From Stieleria maiorica (lineage in GTDB: Bacteria > Planctomycetota > Planctomycetia > Pirellulales > Pirellulaceae), in the NCBI RefSeq assembly GCF_008035925.1, contig NZ_CP036264.1, positions 7,659,641 to 7,723,640 of the forward strand: a DNA stretch of 64,000 bases, in the 5' to 3' direction. Positions 7,693 through 16,900 of the stretch are shown here, one piece after another. Within the stretch, counting starts at the first letter, position 1. Each line of letters opens with the position of its first letter. Below the pieces are notes generated by a model. The model saw only the letters and a program-made list of their open reading frames with translations, was not told the DNA's origin and made no database searches. A program made the translations under genes and the position numbers.

Positions 7693-8973
7693 ATGAGCAG
7701 TACGACCGCCTTGCCGACAAGCGAGGACCAGCGGAGCGATGAGCCCCATCTGCTGAGCTACCCTCGATTCCTGAAGCGGATCTTGTGGCTGGCGACCGAG
7801 GGATCGTTCGGGTTCTATGCCTGGATGACTCTCCTGACAGCGTTGTCCTTGGTCGGACTCAACGCCTGGGCGAACCAAGTGGCCGGCGGCATGATCGGGA
7901 CCAACATGACCGATCACGTCAGCTGGGGGCTGTACATCGCCAATTTCACGTTCTGTGTCGGATTGGCCGCCGGCGGGGTGATGATGGTGATTCCGGCCTA
8001 CCTGTATGACGACGAAGACATGCACAAGGTCGTGATCGTCGGCGAGACGGTGGCGATCGCCGCGATCGTGATGTGTACGCTCAGCGTGGTCGTCGACCTG
8101 GGACGGCCGGATCGTTTTTGGCACCTGATCCCCGGCATCGGCGAGTTCAATTGGCCGGTGTCGATGTTGACCTGGGACGTGATCGTGCTGAACGGATACC
8201 TGCTGATTAACCTGCACGTCGTCGGCTACTTGCTTTACATGCGTTACTTGGGACGAAAGCCCAATCCGACGTGGTACATCCCGTTTGTGTTCTTGTCGAT
8301 CTTTTGGGCGATCAGCATTCATACCGTCACCGCGTTCCTGTACTGCGGACTGGGCGGGCGACCGTTTTGGAACACCGCTCTGCTGGCGCCGCGATTCCTG
8401 GCATCGGCATTTGTCAGCGGACCGGCGTTCATCATTCTGGTGATGCGTGTGATGCGGGTCACCGCCGGGTACACCGCACCGCTCGGGCCGGCCAGGACGC
8501 TGGTCCAGATCATCCGCGTCGCGATGGTAGTGAACTTGGTGATGCTCGCCAGCGAGATTTTCACGCTCTTTTACACCGGAGGCGCGCACGTGTCGGCGGC
8601 CAACTACCTGTTCTTCGGGGCACACGGTCACAGCGGATTGGTGCCCTGGATGTGGTCGTCGATCGTCCTGAATCTGATCGGCACAGTGCTCTTCTTCATG
8701 CCCTCGGCGATGGAACGTAGCACGGTCCGCATCGTGGCCTGCCTGTGTTGCATCGCCGGGATTTGGATCGAAAAAGGCATGGGGCTGATCATTCCGGGAT
8801 TCATCCCCTCGACGCTTCACGAGATCGTGGAGTATTCGCCCAGCTTGATCGAGTGGAAAGTCACCGTCGGCATTTGGGCCTTCGGGTTGCTCATCCTGAC
8901 CGTGCTGATGAAAGTGGTCGTCAGTGTGTTCGGCGGGCAAGTGACCCCGGAACAGCCGACGGTGACGACCTGA
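7693..8973 (+). CDS. NrfD/PsrC/DsrP-like membrane subunit
   Basis: 426 residues from ATG 7693 (GGGAAT ribosome site just upstream). About ten hydrophobic spans are visible, beginning at SFGFYAWMTLL and including GLYIANFTFCVGLAAGGVMM and NLIGTVLFFMPSAM. The GLYI...F..G.AAGG signature and the length match the NrfD superfamily, closest to DsrP/HmeB-type proteins. NrfD-type subunits bind quinol and pass electrons to a partner Fe-S protein (family knowledge). Here it completes a cytochrome / Fe-S / membrane set opposite the nap operon and is the best candidate for replacing NapC or NapGH as quinol oxidase (inference). Confidence 0.85.
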   Translation: MSSTTALPTSEDQRSDEPHLLSYPRFLKRILWLATEGSFGFYAWMTLLTALSLVGLNAWANQVAGGMIGTNMTDHVSWGLYIANFTFCVGLAAGGVMMVIPAYLYDDEDMHKVVIVGETVAIAAIVMCTLSVVVDLGRPDRFWHLIPGIGEFNWPVSMLTWDVIVLNGYLLINLHVVGYLLYMRYLGRKPNPTWYIPFVFLSIFWAISIHTVTAFLYCGLGGRPFWNTALLAPRFLASAFVSGPAFIILVMRVMRVTAGYTAPLGPARTLVQIIRVAMVVNLVMLASEIFTLFYTGGAHVSAANYLFFGAHGHSGLVPWMWSSIVLNLIGTVLFFMPSAMERSTVRIVACLCCIAGIWIEKGMGLIIPGFIPSTLHEIVEYSPSLIEWKVTVGIWAFGLLILTVLMKVVVSVFGGQVTPEQPTVTT

Positions 8974-9003
8974 AGCAGGTACAATCGGCAGGATACAGCA
9001 AGC

Positions 9004-9222
9004 GTTGGTGTTCAGCCTTTAGGCCAAGACCGCTAAGTTAAGGCCCGGACGCTGGCGCGAACCGGCTGATGTCAAACGATGATCAGCCGTTTGGCGCGAG
9101 CCTACGGGCCCCTGCCGAAAGAGAACGACGCTTGACTTAGCGGTACTGGCCTTTAGACGCTTCCCTTGGTCGCGCCTTGACACGAGGGCACCGAGAAATC
9201 GGCTAAAGCCTAAACACCAACG
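9004..9222. repeat. TTGGTGT-type mobile-like element with terminal inverted repeats, copy 1
   Basis: Starts with CGTTGGTGTTCAGCCTTTAG (9003-9022) and ends with the reverse form GGCTAAAGCCTAAACACCAA (9201-9220), giving about 20-bp imperfect terminal inverted repeats. Inside, ACCGCTAAGT (9029-9038) pairs with ACTTAGCGGT (9135-9144), and a further hairpin surrounds GGCGCGA...TGGCGCGAG. No open frame. It fills the gap between nrfD-like and esterase genes. It looks like a non-autonomous MITE-type element; no transposase is in the window. Confidence 0.7.
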
Positions 9223-9250
9223 ACTCAGTCGCCCTTCCCACGTTGTTCCC

Positions 9251-10117
9251 ATGCACCGAGTTCCACTTTGCCTTTTGCTGGTCTTTGCGATCGGAAGTTT
9301 CGTCCATGCCGCCGAGCCGTTGATCCAGCGAGACGTTCCGTTCGCCAAGGTCGACGGCACGGAGTTGAAACTGGATTTTTATCCCAGCCGGGCCGACGAA
9401 GACGCGAGCCCGTTGATCGTGTGGGTCCACGGCGGTGCCTGGCGCGCCGGTGATAAACGCAGCGTGCCGATCCAACGCTTGACCGAACACGGTTTTGCCA
9501 TCGCCAGCCTGGATTACCGGCTCAGCGGGACGGCTCGATTTCCCGCGCAAACCGAAGACATCAAAGCGGGGATTCGCTTCGTACGTGCCCACGCCGACCG
9601 TTTCGAAATCGATCCCGACCGGATCGTTATTGCGGGGGCGTCCGCCGGTGGCCACCTCGCCGCGCTGGTCGGCGTCAGCAGCGGCGTGCAGGCGTTAGAA
9701 AACCTCGCGATGGGAAACGCCGAGGTTTCGTCTGACGTCGCAGCGATCGTTTCACTCTACGGTGCGAGCAACCTGCAAACGATTCTCAGCCAATCGACGC
9801 CGCACGGGTTGAGCGTTCGGGAGCCGGCGCTCAAATTGCTGTTGGGGGATCTGCCGACCGCGGTTCCCGAGGCCGCGCGGCTGGCTAGTCCGCTCGCGCA
9901 CGTCGACTCGGAGGACCCTCCGCTGTTGTTGATTCACGGGGACCAGGATCCTCAAATGCCGATCAACCAATCGCATGAGTTGGAAGGTGCCTACCGGCGG
10001 GCCGGACTGGACGCCACCTTCCACGTCGTCCACGGCGCCGCCCACGGCGGAAAGGCGTTCTATCATGACGAACAACTGAAACGGATCGCCGATTGGATAC
10101 ACGGCCGGTTGGAATAA
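9251..10117 (+). CDS. secreted alpha/beta hydrolase (BD-FAE/carboxylesterase-like)
   Basis: 288 residues with a signal peptide (MHRVPLCLLLVFAIGSFVHA). The oxyanion-hole motif HGGAW (residues 60-64), the nucleophile elbow GASAGG with Ser131, the acid in HGDQDPQMP and the histidine in HGAAHGG give a complete Ser-Asp-His triad. This combination is typical of the alpha/beta hydrolase fold-3 / BD-FAE esterases that act on acetylated or feruloylated polysaccharides (family knowledge). Substrate cannot be read from the sequence. It precedes a sulfatase gene on the same strand, with a hairpin repeat in between, suggesting a joint role in polysaccharide degradation. Confidence 0.85.
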   Translation: MHRVPLCLLLVFAIGSFVHAAEPLIQRDVPFAKVDGTELKLDFYPSRADEDASPLIVWVHGGAWRAGDKRSVPIQRLTEHGFAIASLDYRLSGTARFPAQTEDIKAGIRFVRAHADRFEIDPDRIVIAGASAGGHLAALVGVSSGVQALENLAMGNAEVSSDVAAIVSLYGASNLQTILSQSTPHGLSVREPALKLLLGDLPTAVPEAARLASPLAHVDSEDPPLLLIHGDQDPQMPINQSHELEGAYRRAGLDATFHVVHGAAHGGKAFYHDEQLKRIADWIHGRLE

Positions 10118-10180
10118 CGGGATAGGTTTCCCTGCTCGCCATCCGCTGGATCGACGAGGGGAGTCGACTAAAGGAGCTTT

Positions 10181-10281
10181 GTTTTCGAACGGGCTGGACA
10201 GTCCCCGTCCTCTCCGAGGTCCGCAGGGGAAAAGCTTCGCTTTGGGGATCGCCGAGTTCGGAGAACACGGCGACTCTCGAA
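10181..10281. repeat. GTTTTCGA hairpin repeat, copy 1
   Basis: Begins GTTTTCGAACGGGCTGGACA and ends with GAACACGGCGACTCTCGAAA. The left arm around GTCCCCGTCCTCTCCGAG is complementary, with mismatches, to the right arm GAGTTCGGAGAACACGGCGAC. The same element, about 85% alike by eye, lies at 13848-13946. Non-coding; located upstream of the sulfatase gene. Confidence 0.7.
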
Positions 10282-10375
10282 ACGCATCGTCAACCCGATA
10301 GTGGAGCTGCGATAGACTACTGGAAGCCTCTCCAACCGGTTTGCCGACCACCTTTTTCCGTCACTGAGACACAAC

Positions 10376-11854
10376 ATGCCCCGACGCTTTCTCATTCTGC
10401 TGCTGGTCGCCTCCTTCACTGCCGCCTCGATCACCCAGGCACAATCGCCTGCCAAGCCCCCCAACATCCTCTGGATCGTCGGCGAGAACTTTGACTTGGA
10501 CTTCGGATGTTACGGGGCGAAGAACGTTCACACGCCGAACGTCGACTCACTGGCTGCCGCGGGGATTCGCTACACCAACGTCTTTTCGACCTCGCCGGTT
10601 TGCGCCCCCAGCCGTTCGGCCTTCATGACCGGCATGTACCAGACCACGATCGATACACACCACATGCGTTCACACCGCGACGACGATTATCGGTTACCAC
10701 CGGGCGTGCGTCCGATCACCCAACGGTTGCACGATGCCGGCTACATCACGGCAAACCTGAAAACCATCGGGGACCGCGTGGTCGGCACGGGTAAATTGGA
10801 TCTGAACTTTGTCAACGAAGGCCAGCTTTACACGACCGATGATTGGCAGGCACTCAAGTCCGGTCAGCCATTTTTCGCCCAGATCAATCTGCCCGAAGCG
10901 GAGTATGACATCTACGATCGCAAATCGGCCGAAAAGGAACGCGTGAAGTGGGTCGGCGAAGAATGGCATCCTCAGGTGGCAATCCCGGACAACGTCACAC
11001 CGCCGCCGTATTACCCCGACCATCCGGTCACCCGACAGGAATGGGCGCGGTACTTGAATTCCGCCAGTGGAACCGATGTTCGCATCGGCTTGATTCTGGA
11101 TCGGCTGGAAAAAGACGGCCTGGCCGACGACACGATTGTTGTCTTCTTTGCCGACAACGGACGCCTGGAAGCACGCGGCATCCATTGGTGCTGGGATTCG
11201 GGGCTGCACGTCCCGATGGTGATCCGTTGGCCCAAGAACTATCCCGCACCAAAGCAAATCCAACCCGGTGCGGTCAGTGATGAACTGATCAGTTTGATCG
11301 ATCTGACTGCCACCACGCTGTGGATGGCAGGCATCGATCCGCCGCTGGGGATGCAGGGACGACGTTTTCTCGGCGAGCAAACCGGGGCATCACGCAAGTA
11401 CGTGTTCAGCGCCCGCGACCGCATCGATGAAACGGAGATCCGCTTGCGCAGCGTCCGCGACAAACGCTATCACTACATCCGCAACTTCACGCCCGGCGCC
11501 GGTTTCCCGACGCTGAACCGGTACAAGGAAAAGTGTTTCTTGGTCAAACCGCTGATGCGGCAATTGCATGCGGCGGGAAAGCTGACCGGTGCGCCGGCGG
11601 AGTTGATGAAACCGTTTCCCGACGAATTGCTGTACGACACGCAAGCGGATCCGTACGAGATCCACAACTTGGCCGATTCCGACGACGCGTCGCATCAAGA
11701 AGCACTCACCCGGATGCGCGCTGCGCTGTTTACCTGGACCGTCGAAACGGGAGACCGCGGCTCAATACCCGAACGCCGCGATGTCGTCGCACCCTTCGAA
11801 AAAGAAATGCACGATTGGTTCGGAACACCCGATTGGTATTCCAAACAGCAGTAA
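10376..11854 (+). CDS. secreted sulfatase (heparan N-sulfatase-like S1 family)
   Basis: 492 residues with a signal peptide (to about residue 22). The sulfatase signature CAPSR begins at Cys76, which would be converted to formylglycine by a maturase encoded elsewhere. The surrounding TGMY, HHMRSH and GCYGA segments resemble the sulfamidase-like branch of the S1 sulfatases. The N-terminal metal site reads EN (residues 37-38) where most family members have DD or ED, and the later site is DNG. Likely role: removal of sulfate from algal or animal polysaccharide, periplasmic or secreted. Substrate is not determinable. Confidence 0.88.
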   Translation: MPRRFLILLLVASFTAASITQAQSPAKPPNILWIVGENFDLDFGCYGAKNVHTPNVDSLAAAGIRYTNVFSTSPVCAPSRSAFMTGMYQTTIDTHHMRSHRDDDYRLPPGVRPITQRLHDAGYITANLKTIGDRVVGTGKLDLNFVNEGQLYTTDDWQALKSGQPFFAQINLPEAEYDIYDRKSAEKERVKWVGEEWHPQVAIPDNVTPPPYYPDHPVTRQEWARYLNSASGTDVRIGLILDRLEKDGLADDTIVVFFADNGRLEARGIHWCWDSGLHVPMVIRWPKNYPAPKQIQPGAVSDELISLIDLTATTLWMAGIDPPLGMQGRRFLGEQTGASRKYVFSARDRIDETEIRLRSVRDKRYHYIRNFTPGAGFPTLNRYKEKCFLVKPLMRQLHAAGKLTGAPAELMKPFPDELLYDTQADPYEIHNLADSDDASHQEALTRMRAALFTWTVETGDRGSIPERRDVVAPFEKEMHDWFGTPDWYSKQQ

Positions 11855-11856
11855 TC

Positions 11857-12537
11857 GCTGGTGTCTCGGCTTGAGCCGATTCCACTGCAGACGCATTCTG
11901 CGGATTGCCAGTACGACGTCCTCGTCCTTGTTCCCAGGCGGGGAACGTGAAATTTATTGCTGACCGATTCCCTACCATTGCGAGCAAGACAATGTTGCCA
12001 GACAAAGTTTTTTAGACTCGTTTCATTGCAAGACGGTATTGATGATTCTGGCTCCCCTCTCACCCAGAAAACCTGGCGAGCTTCAGCGAGTCAGGTTTTC
12101 TGGGGGAGAGGGGCCGGGGGTGAGGGGGATTGCCAGGCGTCGACGAAGCGTTGGAGCGTGGCAGATCTGACGTAGAGATTCCACACCGAAGTGAAGTGAG
12201 CCGGCAACAATTGCATCACAGAATCGAAGGGGATTTGGTGAGGCAATCGATGTGCAACGAATAGATGACGAGCCCCTCACCCCCGGCCCCTCTCCCCAAA
12301 ACAGATCGCGGTCAACGTCACTCATTGACCACTCTTTATCGCGCGATCTGTTTTGGGGAGAGGGGAGCCATTTGGGAGAGGGAACGCATCGTAATGAAGC
12401 AGCAATAAATTTCACGTTCCCCGCCTGGAAACACGCTGTCTATGAGGCTCCGCCTCAACATTCGGAAGGCGGAGCCTCCCAACCATCGCGTCCCAAGGCG
12501 GAGCCTTGGAACGAGGTCGTAGGCTGAACACCAACAC
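11857..12537. repeat. nested inverted-repeat intergenic region
   Basis: A 680-bp gap with no gene. An outer pair begins GCTGGTGTCTCGGCTTGAG (about 11858) and ends TAGGCTGAACACCAACACG (about 12519-12537). A second pair is a long inverted repeat: GGCGGGGAACGTGAAATTTA (about 11937) against TAAATTTCACGTTCCCCGCC (about 12404). Inside are two strong hairpins: 12051-12115 (CCAGAAAACCTG / CAGGTTTTCTGG) and 12295-12362 (CCAAAACAGATCGCG / CGCGATCTGTTTTGG), each bordered by CCCCTCACCCCCGGCCCCTC-type sequence in opposite orientation. It looks like several repeats inserted into one another. Confidence 0.7.
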
Positions 12538-12542
12538 GCCCC

Positions 12543-13760
12543 CTAATTCCCCGTGGGCCGCAAAATAAACACGACACTCGATTCGCGGCTGGCGTCCACC
12601 GTGTAGCTTTGATTGAGATCGACATTCAACTTCGGCTGGGTTTCCAGCACTTCGTAGCCCTTCGTTCGTAATGCGACCTGATACAGCTCGGGGGCCGCAT
12701 CCAGGATCGACACCTTCGAGGTCGATTTTTGTTCCAGCGGCAGTTGGGAACCTCGCCAACCGTACTGCCTACCGATGTAGACGTAGCTGTCCTTGGGAAT
12801 TGGTGTCCCATCGCTGGTCGTCACCGTGACCTCCAATCGCCTCGGCTGGACGGCCGGGATTTCCCCCAAGTCGGCTCGTTCGCCGTGACGGGGGGCCTTG
12901 ATCAAACTGAGCGGCAGCACTGCCGAAGCAGCTTGGCCGGTGTGCGTGTAGACGGTGTACTCGAGTTCCGGGGGAAGCTGGTCGAAGCTGAACGTGCCTT
13001 CCTGGTCGGTAAACAGCTCTTGGGGCGTCACGATGCTTCCCATCATGCGATTCTTTTGGACCAGTCCGACTTCGACGCCCACGACCGGTTGGCCGCGGAA
13101 GACCAGTTTGCCTCGCAGGCCCGCGCCCGAGCCGAGCGAGATTTCGAGCTTCTGATCCTCCGATCGAGCCCAACGGGTTTGTGCGGGGGCGTAGGCCGAG
13201 GCGTTGATCCGCAAGTCCATCCACTCGATGTGATCTCCCACCGACATTTCAAAGACGCCGTCTTCATCGGTCAGGGTCAACGGCGTGACCGAGCGATCTG
13301 ATCCGCTTCCGGTTCCGTTGTTGCGAAAGATGGTGTGTGGCCGGACTTGAGCGCCCGCGATCGGAGTTCCGTCGAGGTCGACGACGCGGCCACGAAGCAC
13401 TTCGATTTTTTCTGCCTGCTGCAGGGGTTCGAGTTCGAATTTGATCTCGGGGTTTTGTTGCGGATCGAAGTGCTCGGAGACTTGGCCTTGATAGCCTGAG
13501 CCGCCGGCCGCCAGGCTGAACAGCAGCTGGTCGGACAAGTCGGTGATCGAGAACGCGCCGTTTTCGTCGGTGGTCGTGCGTTTGGTGCAATCGCGGTAAC
13601 AGGACGGGCAAGTCGTGGCCGGACCGACGCGTGGCTTGGCGGTGCTGACGACGACGATCGCGCCGGCAACGGGCTGGTCGTCCGAATCGACGACACGGCC
13701 CGACAACTCCGCCGTGCCGGCGGTCAGCAACAAGGACAGCAGGAATTCGATGGAAAGCAT
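12543..13760 (-). CDS. secreted carboxypeptidase-regulatory-like (Cna-B type) domain protein
   Basis: 405 residues from the ATG at 13760 (MLSIEFLLSLLLTAG, a signal peptide). The frame stays open upstream to 13910, but that extension translates a dispersed repeat. At least three beta-sandwich repeats of the carboxypeptidase-regulatory type are visible, each starting near G(R/K)VVDxDGxPVxGA and running to a TDExGxFxx turn (for example LSGRVVDSDDQPVAGA, LRGRVVDLDGTPIAGA). A cysteine-rich insertion (CPSCYRDC) lies in the first. Such domains mediate binding or act as rigid stalks. It is followed on the same strand by no other gene and lies downstream of the blaR1-like gene. No enzymatic motif. Confidence 0.65.
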   Translation of the reverse strand: MLSIEFLLSLLLTAGTAELSGRVVDSDDQPVAGAIVVVSTAKPRVGPATTCPSCYRDCTKRTTTDENGAFSITDLSDQLLFSLAAGGSGYQGQVSEHFDPQQNPEIKFELEPLQQAEKIEVLRGRVVDLDGTPIAGAQVRPHTIFRNNGTGSGSDRSVTPLTLTDEDGVFEMSVGDHIEWMDLRINASAYAPAQTRWARSEDQKLEISLGSGAGLRGKLVFRGQPVVGVEVGLVQKNRMMGSIVTPQELFTDQEGTFSFDQLPPELEYTVYTHTGQAASAVLPLSLIKAPRHGERADLGEIPAVQPRRLEVTVTTSDGTPIPKDSYVYIGRQYGWRGSQLPLEQKSTSKVSILDAAPELYQVALRTKGYEVLETQPKLNVDLNQSYTVDASRESSVVFILRPTGN

Positions 13761-13847
13761 TGTGTGAAGGGGTGTTTTGAGTGTTCGATCGGAGGAAAAC
13801 TTGCAATCGTGGGACAGGCTTGCGGGCTCGTCATCAACCGCCGCTTC

Positions 13848-13946
13848 GTTTTCGATTGGCTGGGACAGTCGCCGTCCTCTCCGAGGTCGGCGCGGGGCAA
13901 TGCTACGCATTTAGCCCGCCGAGTTCGGAGAACACGGCGACGCTCG
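13848..13946. repeat. GTTTTCGA hairpin repeat, copy 2
   Basis: Same element as at 10181-10281: begins GTTTTCGATTGGCTGGGACA and ends GAGAACACGGCGACGCTCG. The stem GTCGCCGTCCTCTCCGAGG pairs with the right-hand GAGTTCGGAGAACACGGCGAC. Sits between two genes transcribed leftwards, so the hairpin could end or protect the blaR1-like transcript. Confidence 0.7.
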
Positions 13947-13965
13947 CACGCCTATCCCACGATGG

Positions 13966-16900
13966 CTACCGCTTGGGCGTGACCTCGATCGGCACCAGCC
14001 TTGGGATCTCCGGCAGGTTGGGAAGGTTCAACGTGATCTCCAAATCCGTCTCGCCGGTGCGGACCGGAACCAACGTCGAGATCCGGGTTGCCGAGACAGA
14101 GCTTTCGCCTTGGGGGCCGCGGACGGACAGTTGATACTTACCCTGCGGGACGTTCTTCAAATGAAACCGCCCATTGGCGTCGGTGGTCCATTGGCTTTCG
14201 CGATGGTGATCGACCCACAAGTCGGGGACGACGTTTGAGTCGCGGTCGACGGAAACCATCGCTTTGGCGACCGGATTCCCGTCGGCATCGATCACGCGTC
14301 CAGCGATTTCTTGCTTCCCACGGATCAGTTCAAAGTCCTGGACGATCAGCTTGCCGTCACCGGCGGGTTGTGCGCCGTATCCGATCCCCATTCGGAAACT
14401 CAGATTCGGAGCATTGTTCAAACTGGTGTGAACGTTTCCGCCGGCCGGGACGCAGGCCCGGTACACACCCTCGGAATCCGTTGTGACGAACTGATGGCCG
14501 AGAGATTGGTGGACCATCATTGTCATCCCGTTGGCCTTCCGTTGGACGGATTTAGTCAAGCTGATTTGAACGCGAGCCCCGGCGACCGGTTCTCCGTCGA
14601 CCAGCACGCGGCCCTGGACGATCGCGGAGGAATTGAGCACCAGATGAATCACGCCGTCCTTGGCTTCAATCAACTTCGCGGTGCCGCTGAAGGCGTCGTC
14701 GTCGCGAAGGTACTTGACGTCAACGAAGGCCTTGGGGGAGGTGAGCCCGTTGGGGACTAACGCGGCGCGGCCGAGTGAATTCGTCGATTCAGACGCGGAT
14801 CGATCGACGACATGAGGGGCTTGATCGAATACGGGAGCGTTCGGACCAGGCGGGATTTCATCACGAAGGATCACCGACGCGCCGACCGCGGGATTCCCAT
14901 CGGGCAACGACACGATGACCTGGTACGTCGCCAGCTTGGGTACCACGATCGGTTTGATCGTGCGGGGTGTAAGATCCGTGATCGCGATTCTTCGGTGGGG
15001 CAGCGACTCGGCTCGCTGCTTCGTCATTCCGATGACTTCGGCAAATGACGGGATCGCGTATCCCGAGTCTAGGGTCGCAACGATCAAGAAGTGGTCGCCG
15101 ACGGACAGTTTCAACTGGAAGGTTCCGTCCTCTTTTGAGAGTGCCCCGAGCGGTGATGGTAGGTTGAGTGAACGAATCAGAATGCCTTCCAATGGAGATC
15201 CCGTCGAGTCGACGACTTTGCCGCTGATCGTGACGGCATCGCTCAAGGTCACGTCGATCGAATCCTGACCGGTCAATTGGCCTGGGGTAAGTTCTAATTG
15301 TGTCCCCAAAAAAGGACTTTCTTCCGACGGTACGACGGAGAATTTCATCGGGTCATCTCGTTCCAGGTACCTGGAAACCATGGATGTTGGAACGCGCATT
15401 CGAAAGTGACCTTCCGAATCAGTCTTGGAACGGTCGACGCTGGAGGAGGGGTAGATGCTGATACCGGCGATCGCTGCATCCCGTGCGTCCCGGACGCGGC
15501 CGTAGAGTGTGTATCCGGGGTCGGCGACGACCGCCGCCGGGCTTGCAACGACTTCTCCGCTGGGCAGCCAGTGATTCGCCCGTGCAAATTTTCCAACAGC
15601 CACTTCATCGCTGGTGCGAACCGCGGCGTACCCGTTCTCCCAGTCGGGGTGAGACGCCTGAATCGAGGCGATCAAGCCGGTGGGGATGTTTTGGAAATCG
15701 AAATTGCCGGAGTCGTCGGTCGTGGTTCTCGGTGTCAATTGACTCATCCACAATTCAATCCTCTCCGGCGCATCCCATGGATCGGCCGTCGGCTCGAACA
15801 GGCCCGTCAGGTTGACGATCGCACCGGCGAGCGGCCGGCCATCGGGCGTGACAAAACGGCCGCTGATGGAATTGGTCTTCGTGAGCTGCAGGGCGAGACC
15901 TTCGATCGGCGTCGGATTCGATTTCTCGAGGATCAACTTCGATGTGGCGACGCCCACTCCCGGCATCGCGGCGACCAGCGAGCCCACCCAACGGTCCGAT
16001 CGATCACGCGGGAACGCAGGGGCCTTGATATTCGTGAATTCGAATTCGCCATTCGCGTTCGTTTCCGTCCTCGCGATCACGTCTGGAACGCGAACCTGAT
16101 TTCGGTCGACCGAGAGCAGGTATTTATTGAAATTACTGGATGCACGGGTGTTGCTCGATTCCCGCAAGACCACGACCGCACTGGGGACGGGTTGGCCATC
16201 GGGCGAGAGGACTTTGCCGGACACGTTGACGATCACCGCGTAGTCCTCTGACTCGCCCATGATCGGTCGACACGTCAACACTCGGGCAATCAAATCGTTG
16301 TCTTCCGGACGAACCGGTTCGATCAGCGGGGGAGCGTCATCCGTTTCCGCGTGAACGGAAGCCGTCGCGGACGGATTGGCGTCCTTGTCCGAAGTCTCTT
16401 GTGCGGCCGAGCGATCCAGCCGCACCGTGGTCGCGATTGCTGCGACGGCCAGCAGGGCGACCATCATTCGCAGCGACGCGATCCGCCAGCGGGAAAGCCC
16501 CGGGACGCCGCGGAGAATCAATTTCAAGCGGTCTTCGATCTCGCTGTGACGACTCATCGCAATCGCCGACCGTTCCGGCAACCGACGTGCCGCGTCAGCA
16601 ACTCGAAACCGCGCCACAATGTTTAGCAAACTTTCCGCGTAACGCCCCGAATTCAGTTCGCCTCCGCTCGCCGAAGAGGCTGCCAAGACGTCGCGATCGG
16701 TCGCCCATTCCCGCGATTCGCTCAGTCGCCGATCGACCAACCAGACCGCCGGATGGAACCAGTAGACCATCAAGTTGATCGAGGCCAAGGTTTGCCCCAA
16801 TGCGTCACGGCGCCGGACATGCATCAACTCATGGAGCAGCGTCGAACGGATCTCGTCTTCGCTCCAACAATCGAAGTCGTCTGGAACCAGCACGGTCGGT

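Noticed and set aside
7651..8940. 429-residue frame on the minus strand opposite the NrfD-like gene
   Set aside because: It is a GC-bias shadow: polar and histidine-rich, without start context, and the plus strand codes for a clear membrane protein.
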